From positions 248,001-312,000 of the forward strand of contig JAUJYZ010000357.1 of the NCBI GenBank assembly GCA_033675265.1: a stretch of DNA of 64,000 nucleotides, in the 5' to 3' direction. The translations under genes and the position numbers were made by a program. This document shows positions 25,301-39,234 of the stretch, one piece after another. The DNA is from Actinostola sp. cb2023. Taxonomy: Eukaryota > Cnidaria > Anthozoa > Actiniaria > Actinostolidae. A model generated the notes under the pieces. That model searched no databases, was not told the DNA's origin, and saw only the letters and a program-made list of their open reading frames with translations. Positions within the stretch are counted from its first letter, which is position 1; each line of letters opens with the position of its first letter.

Positions 25301-28300
25301 ACTCATAGATATAGATCTCTTAATACGCTGTCGTACGTATTTAAACGTATTTGAGGTCACTTGAGGTCACATCTTAAATCTAACAGAAGCAGCTTTTGAT
25401 TTTTTATCGATAATTCCTTTCTGATTTCGAGATAAATCGAACAAGATCTTTCAATGTATAGGCAGAGACAGCAGATTGGTCGAGCTTTGTCACATCATAC
25501 CGTAGTCTGAATCAATTGGATGTTTAAAAGATACGAAGTTCAACTTTCCTCTGCGATAACGAAGAAACCAAAGACGTTATCAGAACCGTCTGACCATGAA
25601 TATGAACCTCAACTGGACGTTCCAAGTACATGCTACGGAAGTACGATTCGGAGATTTTTATCTATGCTCACCGACACATACATGTATGTATACAGTCTCC
25701 CTCGTCACGCAACTGTCAGTCATTGTCAGGTCCCTCCTCACGCAACTGACATTGTCCTTGTCATCAGCCCGAGTGTACGCTCATTGAGCGTCTTGTTTAT
25801 TTTTTTGTTAGGCCACGGAATGCGAAGTATTTGATCATATCGGTACATATCGAAGTATTTGATCATATCGGTGACCTTCTCGAGTTTTGCAAGTTTTGCC
25901 ATGCGAGCCGGCTTCGCCAGATCATAGTCTGAATCGTCTGGAGGCCGTAGGCCGCACGAGTTATAAAACCCAACTCGTATTTCTGTCGTGTTTTTTGGGG
26001 GGCGTCAGTTGTGCAATATCCGGTCACATGCTATCGAGACCGAATATACCGAGGCTCACCGAGGCCTAGTATCTCCATTAGATATAAATGTATGGGAACC
26101 ATTTATATACAAACATTTATCTTTCTCGCACTCGATGTGGGACTTTGTCAAATCCAAAACACTACGCATGACCACTAATTCCATAGACAATCGTCACTAA
26201 AAATAAAGTCAAAATGAAATCAAATCAGATGATATTGTCAAAGCTGGTGTGTGTTTAGCGGCGTCTAGCGAAAGCATGGGGTCACTATTGAATTGTCTCG
26301 CACATGCGCAATGTGTTATATAGGCGTCGTGCATGGGGTCTTGTTTGAAAGCAGTTTGAGATCTTCAAGATATTGAAAGGTCAGGATTCTAGTTATAATC
26401 AAACTCACGACCAGCGATGTAACTACATCTATTGACAGAAAGCTATATGTACATGTACAGAAGTCATGCAAACAGTCAGGCCAGTCGAGACTGAAAAGCA
26501 AATGAAATGAACTCAAAAACTATCATGACCTCGCTATGCCATGTTTGTTGCTAATTGTAATAGTACGTGTACAGTTATGTCCTTGTTGTTATAAATGAAA
26601 CGACATCTTTCAGAGTGGGCCCACACGAATCGGCGTATGCTTTTGTCTGTGAAATGAGCGTGTTTAAAGCCCGTGTTTTATCGGCTGTTGTACGACGTCG
26701 TTCCACGAACTCGAACTCATCAAAAAATGAATTGAAAAGCAAATGAAATGAACTCAAAAAGTATCAAGACCTCGCTATGTTGTCATGTTTGTTGCTAATT
26801 GAGCCAGTCGAGACTGAAAAGTAAATGAAATGAACTCAAAAACTATCATGACCTCGCTATGCCATATTTGTTGCTAATTGTAATAGTACGTGTACACTGA
26901 GTCCAGTCGTATGTCCTTGAGTATTTATAATTAAACTCACGACCAGCGATGTAACTACATCTATTGACAGAAAGCTATATGTACAGAAGTCATGCAAACA
27001 ATCGAGCCAGTCGAGTTTAATATTTTCAGTAACTCACGATGGATGTTTATTTTATTCCACGTTTGAAAAATTCAGTACGATTACAGTTGTGTGATCCTTG
27101 TTAGAACAGAATTTCCACGCTCAAAACAGGTCAGTGGACGGCAAAAATACAATCGAAATCAAAACGTCCTTAGATTTTAGGGATCTATTACAGAAGAAGA
27201 CGCTCAGTGACAAGGGAGAATATTTGTGTCGGTGACTCATAGATAAAGATCTCCGACTCTTAAGGTACGCTGTCGTACGTCTTTAAACGTATTTGAGGTC
27301 ACTTGAGGTCACATCTTAAATCTAACAGAAGCAGCGTTTGATTTTTAATCGATAATTCCTTTTGATTTCGAGATAAATCGAACAAGATCTTTCAATGTAT
27401 AGGCAGAGACAGCAGATTGGTCGAGCTTTGTCACATCATACCGTAGTCTGAATCAATTGGATGTTTAAAAGATACGAAGTTCAACTTTCCTCTGCGATAA
27501 CGAAGAAACCAAAGATGTTATCAGAACCGTCTGACCATGAATATGAACCTCAACTGGACGTTCCAAGTACATGCTACGGAAGTACGATTCGGAGATTTTT
27601 ATCTATGCTCACCGACACATACTGATACATAGTCTCCCTCGTCACGCAACTGTCAGTCATTGTCATGTCCCTCCTCACGCAACTGACATTGTCCTTGTCA
27701 TAAGCCCGAGTGTACGCTCATTGAGCGTCTTGTTATTATTATTATTCGTCGGACACAAAATGCCAAGTATTTGATCGTATCGAGTTTCAAGATAACTCAG
27801 CAGATAAGGGAGCAAGCTACTCTCCGGTCCCTGAATTCGCGGAAAACCGCTTTAATCGCTAAACAAACGACACACAGGACTCAAGTAGATATTTAATCTT
27901 AGATTATTTGAAAGCAGTTTGAGATCTTCAAGATATTGAAAGGTCGGGATTCTAGTTTTAATCAAACTCACGACCAGCGATGTAACTACATCTATTTACA
28001 GAAAGCTATATGTACATGTACAGAAGAAGTCATGCAAACAGTCAGGCCAGTCGAGACTGAAAAGCAAATGAAATGAACTCAAAAACTATCATGACCTCGC
28101 TATGCCATGTTTGTTGCTTAATTGTAATAGTACGTGTACAGTTATGTCCTTGAGTATTTATAATTGAACTCACGACCAGCGATGTAACAACATCTATATT
28201 GACAGAAAGCTATATGTACAGAAGTCATGCAAACAATCGAACCAGTCGAGTTATTTTCAGTAACTCACGATGGATGTTTATTTTATTCCGTTTGAAAAAT

Positions 28301-29653
28301 TCATTATGATTACAGTTGTGTGATCATTGTGTGATCATACATCTATTACGCGACCTAATTTTAAATAGAACCGCCGCGTAGCGCTATTTAAAACAGAATT
28401 TCCACGCTCAAAACAGGTCAGTGAACGGCAAAAATACAATCGAAATCAAAACGTCCTTAGATTTTAGGGATCTATTACGACAGAAAGCTATATCAGTGTA
28501 CAGAAGTCATGCAAACAATCGAACCAGTCGAGTTATTTTCAGTAACTTATATATATAATTATATGTAGAGAAGTCATGCAAACAATCGAACCAGTCGAGT
28601 TATTTTCAGTAACTCACGATGGATGTTTATTTTATTCCACGTTTGAAAAATTCAGTACGATTACAGTTGTGTGATCCTTGTGTGAGTCATACATCTATTA
28701 TGACTTGAGGTCACTTGAGGTTGCATATTCATGTTCGCCACAAACGGGTCGAATAGTTTCAGTACGATGCATGATCCTTATCTGAGTCATACATCTATGA
28801 TGCGACCTAATTTTAGAACTCAAAACAGGTCAGTGAACGGCAAAAATACAATCGAAATCAAAACGTCATTAGATTTCAGGGATCTGTTACAGAAGAAGAC
28901 GCTCAATGAGCGTATAGTCGGGTATTTAATATGACAATGACAGTTGCGTGACGAGAGAGATTATTTGTATCGATGAGTATCGATAAAGATCTCCGACTGT
29001 TCGAGGTACGTATATCGTTCGTCTTTAAACGTACTTGAGGTCACTTGAGGTTGCATATTCATAGCGCCACAAACGGGTCGAATAGTTTCCGAACGCCTAT
29101 CGAACTAAATCCGAAAGTATGATTCGCTCAATAAACGGATCAAATAGTTTCGAGCGTATATCGAACTAAATCCGAAGTATTGTTCGCTCAGGGCAGATAT
29201 TTATATAGTGCTAAGTCATCGTCTTCGACGACTAAAAGTGAAAGAAGCAGTTGACCTGTGCAGAAGAGAAATTATGTTGTATCCAAGGCAAGCCATCCAT
29301 CAGTTCCTCTTAAATACGCTCTCACATACAAACGCATACGCCGATTCGTGTGGGCCCACCCACTCTAAAAGATGTTGAGCATTTTCGACAGGGCCTTTAC
29401 ACGAACTCATCAAAAGCAAATCAATTGAACTCAAAGTCAAAAGGTAATCAAGTTCTCAAAGTCAAAAGCAAATCAAATGAACTCCACACATATATACATA
29501 GTATCCCTCGTCACGCAACTGTCAGTCATTGTCAGGTCTCTCGATCCTCACGCAACTGACATTGTCCTTGTCATAAGCCCGAGTATACGCTCATTGAGCG
29601 TCTTGTTAATTTATAAACATAGTCCCCCTCCCCTTTTCCCCCTCCTCTCTCTC

Positions 29654-29687
<34 letters not shown>

Positions 29688-32600
29688 CCCCTCCTTTCCC
29701 CTAGAGCCTGGCTACGCAGGCTAAAAACATATACAAACTTTTAAGGAAATTAAATTCAGCATCTGAGTATCGAAGAGCGGAGGTCTGTGACACCACTGGA
29801 AAGTTAATTATGGAAAGGTTTCAGCCAAGAGACCATTATATATAATTATGGAAAGGTTTCAGCTTTTTACCACTTTTCCGCCGTTTCAGCTTTTTACCAC
29901 TTTTCCGCCGTTTCAGCTTTTTACCACTTTTCCGCCGTTTCCGCCGTTTCAGCTTTTTACCACTTTCCGCCGTTTCAGCTTTTTACCACTTTCCGCCGTT
30001 TCAGCTCTTTCCGCCGTTTCCGTTTCCGCTTTCCGCCGTTTCAGTTCAGCCTTTTATCGCGACCCGTATATTTTGCCATGAAGCAGATGAAGCTCGACAT
30101 AAACGTGAATTAATAGGGTATCTAGAAACGTCTAATTTCAATGACATTTGGCAGACATCATCTTTGGTATTCGATCTCAAAAGGCGTGTCGGGGATTGTT
30201 TGATTTCGCTTTAGATTTCAAGTTATTAGCGTTCATATTACATCAACTCGAAAAATATCTAACGTTGATCAATCTTCGATTTTTCTGAGCTGGCATTGTG
30301 GACTGTAGAAGTTATGTTTTACAGTAAATTGTGCTGCAGAAATAGGCTAAAACAACTTCCGTATAACGACAGAAATAAGTTGTTAGGTTTCACATTTTAC
30401 ATATCAAAATAGCTCTGTTTGAACAGAACGAACCACTTACATAATTTATACTAGTCACCTCACTCCTTTGACGAGTCCCGCTAATTTTCTATATTTGTCT
30501 ATATTCTTCTATATATATTTTCTATATTTTTTATTTTATACATTTTCTTACTCACTTGTAAAGAACATTGAGATTTATATGTAATGCGCTTTTTCAAATA
30601 CCTGGATTTCAACAGCCACCACCCATCTCGTCATAAAGCTGCAGTGGTACGAACACTTAGCTACAGAAAGGAAAATATGCTCACTGATAATAACATCAAG
30701 AATGAAGAAAACATCCACATTTGCAAGTCTTTATCTGAAAACGGATACCCGCGACAGTTTATCAAGAAGTTTTCAACTTTACCAAAACGTAATAGAGAAA
30801 GCACGGTAGACGATGAATTTAAAGGATTTGCAATATTACCATACGTGAAAGGCACCACTGAAAAGATCTCACGCGTTCTATCACGTCACAAGATAAGAAC
30901 ATGTGTCAAACCACACAAGACTCTACGTGAAATCCTTTCAAGGCCAAAAGATCCGGTCATCAGCGAGAAACAGACAGGTGTGGTCTACACCATTCCATGT
31001 GGAGAGTGCGACACATCCTACATCGGCGAGACGGGGAGAGCATTAGGTACGCGAATAAAAGAACATCAAGCGTCGGTGCGGCTTAACCACCCAGAGAAGT
31101 CAGCTTTGGCGGAGCATGCCCATACATCAGGGCATGCCATTGATTGGAACAACATAAAGATTATCAGTAAAGAAGGACGGTGGCACCACAGAAAGTGGAT
31201 TAAGGCCTGGCATATTGCCAAAAATAGCCAGAACACTTTGTTCAATAGAGACAGTGGTAGAATCCTACCTACTAGCTATTGTAGCCTGTTAGATCATCAT
31301 TAGCTTTGCCTGTATTTCTCTCTTTCTCTCTTTTATATCATATTTATTTTATTTTTATTCATTCATTCATTCTTTCTTCCATTTATTCATTCATTTATTC
31401 ATTCATTTATTCATTCATTCATTTATTTATTTATCCATTCATTCATTCATTTATCCATTCATTCATTTATTTATCCATTCATTTATTCACTCATTCATTC
31501 CTTTATTTATTTATTCATCCACTTAATTATTTATTTATTTAATTTTCTCTTTCACTTATTTTTCCTGTCTGTTCTTGTCATATGTTTGCTCGAGCACCGT
31601 AACTTACGTGTTTCTTTCTTCTTTTGATTGATTCTTCCTCGCGCGCTTAGTATTTGCTCACGCATCCCGTTAGTTTTTTCAACGTTGTAATGACGCCTAC
31701 ATACACATTGTAACCCTGAAGATGAGCGCGTAGCTCGAAAGCTCGGTTTATATTACAAAAATAAACTCAAGGTCGATGAAACAAGCATTTACTTATTATG
31801 AATTACAACACGAATTACAAACAACTATTGGAATTAAATTATTATTATATTATTATTATAGCGTCTCCATTCATCGTATATAAAAATAGCTCCAAAGTAC
31901 ACTAATTAAGTTTCTATAAATCCCAAAAGAGCATTTCCAGTTAATGTTTTCACTATTTTGCCAATGATAAAAAGTGTGGTACTTCATCATTGTGGCACTA
32001 TCAACTTTGTGCCCAATGGCCTTGATCGTGTTGAGGTCACAGTCTGTTGGAGTATAAAGAATAAGAAATCCTGGTATCTGCGTTGCTGATACTGAAGCAT
32101 TATTCATAATCACAGCAATATAAGCATCATCTGTGTGAGGTGGAGCCTTGTGTCGAGTAGAATTAAGCATCATTGGAATAACATCAGTGGATAAGATGTG
32201 GAACGCGCCATGACAGAAAGGCGGCCATCTATCCTTGGCATACTGCTCTTTGGTTACATACCATTTACTCGTAGGTTCACGTGCAACTCTCAGGCTCTCC
32301 TTCTCGACAAGTCCTCCGTAGAATGGTCGCGGAGAGCGCTCTTCTTTCAACCATCGTATTACGTTAGGTACTCGGACGTACACATCGTCATCAGTCTTCA
32401 GAACATACTTACAAGAAAGTCTGGAGACAGCCCAGTAATGGCCCATGAATGTCTTTATCGAAAGGTTGTAGTAATGATCAGTAAAGTTCCCTATGATGAT
32501 GTCATTGTGATGAGAAGCTTCTTGAAAATTGGCTGCATGATTCTCGACGCTTTCACTAACTCCAAGCACGAAAAACAATTTCCATATTCTGGTCTTCTCT

Positions 32601-35600
32601 AGCGATGAACTTTGTCCCCACGTATCACGAATTGCCTTTCGTAAAAGTCGATGTTTTACGCTCGAAGCGGCAGAATTCACTAACACAACCATGAACAATC
32701 GTTTCTCATCTAGTGGGATTTTGGGTTCAAGATAAGGCAAAAGAAGGGAAAACTTGGCTCCTCTCGGGAAGTATTCTCGAACTCCAATTGATTTGGTGAC
32801 ATAGTAAAGGATTATCCGGATTATCATCAAAACGATGAAAAGAAGAAATATTTGTTTCATCTTCTTTCTTCCTAAGAGGAAAATTACAGGCATCCTGATC
32901 CATTTCAACATGTTCCCACGGGACGGTCTTTGATTATTGTTCACCGGCCCATGTAGCCTAATTTTCAGAGCTCTCGCTTCCTCCACAATCCTAGTCTGAG
33001 AGCGTTTCGTGACGACACTTAGCACGGTTGCGAGGGAGACTACCACAATCCTCGAGCATGCCACAATCCCTGTCTGAACACGGGCAACAGGTCACGTAGA
33101 GTCAGTATTTTGGGTAATATTTGTATTTTCCGTATCGGTTATAAGCTCTCCGAAGTTCTGTTATTGTGTTTCTGATGACCAGAACTTCGGAGAGCTTATA
33201 ACCGATACGGAAAATACAAATATTACCCAAAATACTGACTCTACGTGACCTGTTGCCCGTGGTCTGAATGCCCTTGTAGGAAGTCGTGTTCTTGACGTCA
33301 CGATCCTGTTTCTTCAGGAGCCAATGAAATCACTCGTAAGAAATAATAATAATAATAGCCTTTATTCCTTATACCATTAAAATGATACATTGGGTTTACA
33401 ATCAAATCTATACTTAAATATATCGACTAAGATAAAAGTCTGATATGATCATCAAACGAGACTACGACATTATAACAATATTTAGCAAAACTCTTCAAAA
33501 TAGACTCATCTTTCATTGAAAATAGATACAAAAACAAAGCCCGCTTAGTAAAAGAGCGGAAATAATTATTTCTAATCAATAAATCAAACATAAAATTTTT
33601 TCTCAAATCTTTAAAACCCCTATTCGTACAATTCATTATGTAACGAAATTCATCTCATACCTCATTAGCAATACATAATTTACAAATACGGGCTTCATAT
33701 GGAATCTGCTTGTAACCGCCAAATTCAACAGGTAGTTTGCGTGCGGATATTAATTATAACCTTTTGTTTAATACAACTTGACGGTTATGGAAATTAGAAA
33801 CAAGGTCAATATATTTTTCAAAACCAAAATTCACTGAACTTTACTTGGTTCAATGTACGTAATTTTCCGCCGCCATTATTTAACAAACTACTCTGTTGGA
33901 CCTGGGTCTTCCATTTCTTAGAATAAAACACAAATAATGTGGATTTTAGATATTTTGACAAGACACTAATGTTTTTAAGAAATGAACCACGGGCAACAGG
34001 TCACGTAGAGTCAGTATTTTGGGTAATATTTGTATTTTCCGTATTTTTATGACGTCAGCGAAAGCCCTGCCAGATGTCGGGGTTCGGATTACTGTTGGGG
34101 GTTCGGATATCTAAAGGTCATCAGAAACAAATACCGACAATAACAGAGTTTCGGAGAGCTTATAAACGATACGAAAAATACAAATATTACCCAAAATACT
34201 GACTCTACGTGACCTGTTGCCCGTGAAATGAACCGTGAAAGAACACTACGGGGTTTCCTCTACACGTGTGGTTTATGTTTTAATTGTATACACCTAATTT
34301 CAAAAACGTTGTCCAATAATAATCAAAAAAGCCAAATAGGATTTCATTAAAAGACAAAAGAAGTGCACTCAAGCTGAACTGTTTCTTTTGTCTTTTTGAA
34401 TGAATTCGTATTTGGCTATTTGGACAACGTTTTTGAAATTAGGTGTATACATATGATATAATTAACAAGTAACAGGACTACATGCCTGTCCAATTTGGAA
34501 ACAATTGAATTCAAAAAATTCCTCTGACTGCCAAATTGGACTCGGCCTACGGCCTCGTCCAATTTTGGCAGTCCGTCGTATTACCTATACTTAGTATCGT
34601 TTGTGCTGTTTAATTCTACTCCAAAAAAGGTATAATTTTGCCATCTTACTCGCTGTCTTATTTGTGACTGAGCGTTATTTTTTTCCAGGTGATACTGATA
34701 TGCCAAAGACGTTAGTGACACTTCCCGTGAAAGCTAGCATATACGCTTCGATTTGTTGATTGAGTTGACCTTGCCTAACTGCGTTCACACACCTCACTCT
34801 CGACCCAGAGGAGGTCTGAATAGTATCCCAGAATGCATTGCGGGAGAAATGTTGTGAAGTTCACGCTTCCAGTCTTCAAGAATGTGATTTGTTAGTGTTT
34901 TACAAGCAAGATTTTTTTAGCAATATCGCCAGCAATGAAGGTAAGATTTGTATTACATGTTTCCAGTGCATTAATACTACTTCCCTGAAGACTTTATCTC
35001 ATGATTTTCTCGCTGTCTTTTGAAAAAATCAGTAGCTTACGAAGGGTATTCACTACGCTTTGAACATTTGAGTGATAGGCGCTCACCAAAAACCGCTTTA
35101 TTCTTATTACTGACTTGAGTATTTTATATTTTAATAACACGTTATCGTACTGTAAGGCTTGGAGAACGTTTGTATATAAAATTACTCAAAGTTACTCCAC
35201 GTTTTAGATAGTTTTACTGGCTCCGAAGTTAGACATTTTTTGACACTTGTGGTCGTATTTCATTGCTCTGAACATTCTCTGAACGTGACAACGCGTCACG
35301 GCATGTGACAAAACAACTCTTTCGTTGCTGAAATCAATAACGTGTGTTCTAATAGATACGCTAAAAGGCAGTAACTAATATAAACTTTTACTTTTTCAGA
35401 ATTATGGATGAAAGCTCAAAGCGAACGTATGTTAGTACGGGCAATACGCCACATAAACCCAAAGAGAAACGCGCGAAGAGGACAAGCACTGGTGCATCTC
35501 GACGTAAACTGTTACGATGTTGTTAGGCGAACAAGCGCTGGGCTGCGAACACCTTTGAAGAGAGAGTCCATCGAATAGTTGTGGTCTGTTGTCGAGCAAG

Positions 35601-38600
35601 GGACCAACGCAACACGTTTCTCGCTGAATTTGTCGATAAAACTGATGTGAACCATCCTAAAAACAGCTTCAAGCCCTTCCAGGCCGGTTACGGAAACCGA
35701 GAACTCTTCTTTTGATACGCAGTGAACGTATAATAACCGAATATCATCGAAGACAGGCGCTGAGTATCCAGCAATAGGCCTAAACGCCGCCATTACTTCT
35801 TGTCATCTTGCCGGTTGTGAGAAAGTGATGACGTCACGAAAAAACGATAATATAATATGAAACGCAATGCATTCTGGGATACTATTCAGACCTCCTCTGC
35901 TCTCGACCATTATATCCATAATCATAACTATTACAATTTCCTCGAATCTGATTGGTTGAGAGACTGTCCTATTTACTCGGGCCCTTCCGAAGGAAGCCCG
36001 AGTTATAAAATGGACTTTTCGGTTGTAGTAGTAGTAGTAGTAGTAGTTTTGTTTGGTCAAAGAATGAAGAAAGTATGCGACGTATTTAATCGTATCGAGT
36101 TTCAAGATTACTCAGCAGATAAGGGAATTGCGAAAACAAACGACACACAGGACTCAAGTAGAGAGCAAGGTCAATGTCCGAAATTTGGGTTCATGCCAAA
36201 GTAGTTTTTAATAGCCTATTTATATACTTGCACAATAGAAAAGCGCATTAATTTTAGAACCGCCGCGCAGCGCTATTTAAAGCAGAATTTCCACGCTGAA
36301 AACAAGTCAGTGAACGGCAAAAATACAATCAAAATCAAAACGTCATTAGATATTAGATCTGTTACAGAAGAAGACGCTCAATGAGCGTATAGTCGGGTAT
36401 TATGACAATGACAGTTGCGTGACGAGAAACTATTTGTGTCGATGACTCATAAAGATTCGTGGAGGTACGTCTGTATTACATCTTTAAACGTACTTGAGGT
36501 CACTTGAGGTTGCATATTCATGGCGCCACAAACGTGTCAAATAGTTTCCGGCCGTATATCGAACCGAACTTATAGACGATACTTCCAATAATACACAAGA
36601 GCCTTGAGATTAAATGTGAACTCAACTGAGTACTGCCTAGCCCAAGCATGTATACCACAACTTGAAGCCAGATGTACTGATTCAGAAGTGTGATTCCAAC
36701 ATGGACAAATCCAAAGGTGAGAAAACAACTTTGAAATCGCATCAAGAAGAACACAAATCTGAGGCGAAAATGAAGTCAATCCTTGCTTACATTCTGTTTA
36801 TATTTTTTATTGTGTTAATGCTGTTAAAAATAATATTTTTCTATATCAAAGAGAGAGTTTTAATGGAGTGCATATACCGTCGTTATCACCGTCATACCGT
36901 CATGGCCAACGATCAAGGTGAACAAGCAAGTTTGACTGAAAATAGACTAAGTGCTATAGATGCCTTTGTAAATATATCTGAAGCCAGTGTACAAGTTAAG
37001 CTGAATGTCAATAATCATGAATTGAATACAATAAACAATGTAAGATCTCGCTATGCCATGTTTGTTGCTTGTGATAGTACGTGCACGGTTAGTACTAGTA
37101 GTAGAATACACCGCCATGCTCATCGTGATCGAGAGCCAAGCAGAATTTCTTTCAAAAGCTTGACGTTTATTTTCCGAAAAAGTAGGAAATTAAGAAAGTA
37201 CATTCGACGTATCATCAAGAAACAGGTTCTAGCATCGTCAAATATTCATATTTTTCTCAAGAATATACGTATTATTGCCCTGAATGTTTACTCTTACTCT
37301 GATGTTAAATGCAAAGTACATTAATTTATAGTCATTTCGATCATTCATTTCGTTAAATTTATAATTGCACTAAAGCTTACATTATACAGATGCTGCACAC
37401 CGAGAGAGCTCTTGTAACTATGAAAGAATATTGGAAATATATTTTCTTGATTCGACGATTCACTGAATTGACCGACTTTCCTCTGCGATAACGAAGAAAC
37501 CAAAGACGTTATCAGAACCGTCTGACCATGAATATGAACTTCAACTGGACGTTCCAAGTACGTGCTACGGAAGTACGATTCGGAGATGCTCACCGACACA
37601 TATATACATAGTCTCCTTCGTCACGCAACTGTCAGTCATTGTCAGGTCCCTCCTCACGCAACTGACATTGTCCTTGTCATCTATGCTCACCGACACATAA
37701 TAATAATAATAATAACTTTATTAACGTGTCATATTTTCTAGTTTACAAGAAACTAATTGGAGACACCTATCTACCCCACCCATTAAAATATCCCTATAAA
37801 TAATAATAATAAATAATATAAAGTATTACAAGAATACATATATACATAGTCTTCCTCGTCACGCAACTGTCAGTCATTTTCAGGTCCTTCCTCACGCAAC
37901 TGACATTATCCTTGTCATAATGCCCGAGTGTACGCTCATTGAGCGTCTTGTTTAGCATTAATTGGACAGTTGTAATCGGACAGTTGCAAGAGCCAATCAC
38001 ATTACACCTTTTCAGTAAAATGCGCGCGCTATCACGCAATCGCTACGCTATCGAGCGCGCGCTCAATAAATTTTTCACTAACTTTTCTCGCTTTTTCGTC
38101 AAAATATGTCATTGTTTTGGGATCTTTTTTCTCGGAAATTGTAATAGTTATGATTAATTGGTAACAGGACTTCGTGTCGTCCAATTCTGTCTGTAATCAT
38201 ACTCGTGATAAACAAATTGGACTCCCGCTACGCGGTCGTCCAATTTTGTTTATCACTCGTATGATTACAGACCGAATTGGACTCCACTCAGTCCTATTAC
38301 CATTATTTATCAATGAAATATTGTCAGTGGCAATAAAGCTCGAGCAAGAGCCCGCGCGCCCTAGACTAATGCATCAAACAAGTAGCAAGGTAATTCATTG
38401 ACGCACTATGGTTTGGAATGATCATAAAGTATTGTATATGTACAATAATCAAATCTCCCAGCACAAGAATAGCTTTTTCTAGCTAGAATATCACAATCAT
38501 CAAGAGTATTTACCATGTCAGTTCTACTGAATACATGAAATTCCATACACAGGACGTGACGAGATAAACGATCGCTTCTACAAAAATAATACTGATTGTA

Positions 38601-39187
38601 TAAACATAATCTAACTGTATTTTACTAGCATTTAATACAATAAAACAACACAAGAGAATGACGATATTTACTGTGAGAGAGCCACATGTGCTGAATACTA
38701 GTAGTTTTCCAGTTGCTTCGTTGACGATCATCTTTCGCTTCATCCAACATGACGACATTCAAGTTCAGGTCATCAAGATCAGTCTTGCTCTTGCTTTTCT
38801 TGCAATCAGAGTAGTTCTTTTCAGCTTCAGAGTTCGTAATCAAGTCAATAGTCATTGTTTTGTCATTTTGTTCGTAGTTTGTGTTGACAGAGGACGATCG
38901 ATGCTTAGCATTCTCGTACCCAGAGTTCCTCGCGGTCGGCACAAGGCGCATGCGCTGTAGAACCCAATATGCGTTCTGGGGTCAAAGAATACGAAGAAGA
39001 AGAAGAACGCTCTGCATTTTTAGAGTCGGGTCTTCCACAGGCAGCCCGACTAATTAATGTAGAAGCGTTCACACACGCGATAAGTTACCGAAACACGGAA
39101 CGTGCCCGGAGGGTAAGTTTCTGGGTTGGGAGACTCTACAATAAAGTGGTGGGGTTCATCGTCGTGCCTGTTAAAATTACCGCTGTC

Positions 39188-39234
<47 letters not shown>

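Larger units (their letters stand above)
35975..37951 (+). mobile_element. HINE-A4 carrying the 207-codon membrane ORF
   Basis: 5' hairpin 35975-36003 and 3' end 37922-37951, (GTA)n after the hairpin, an inverted copy of its 3' end at 36370-36430, plus a retroposon tail insert at 37698-37800 and a duplicated CGTCACGCAACTGTCAGTCA block. Confidence 0.6.

Noticed and set aside
32912..33064. N-terminal extension of the GT31 protein (RIVVVSLATVLSVV...)
   Set aside because: Placed upstream of a good signal-anchor start; the DNA here has repeated CCACAATCC..GTCTGA words and no GT31 likeness.
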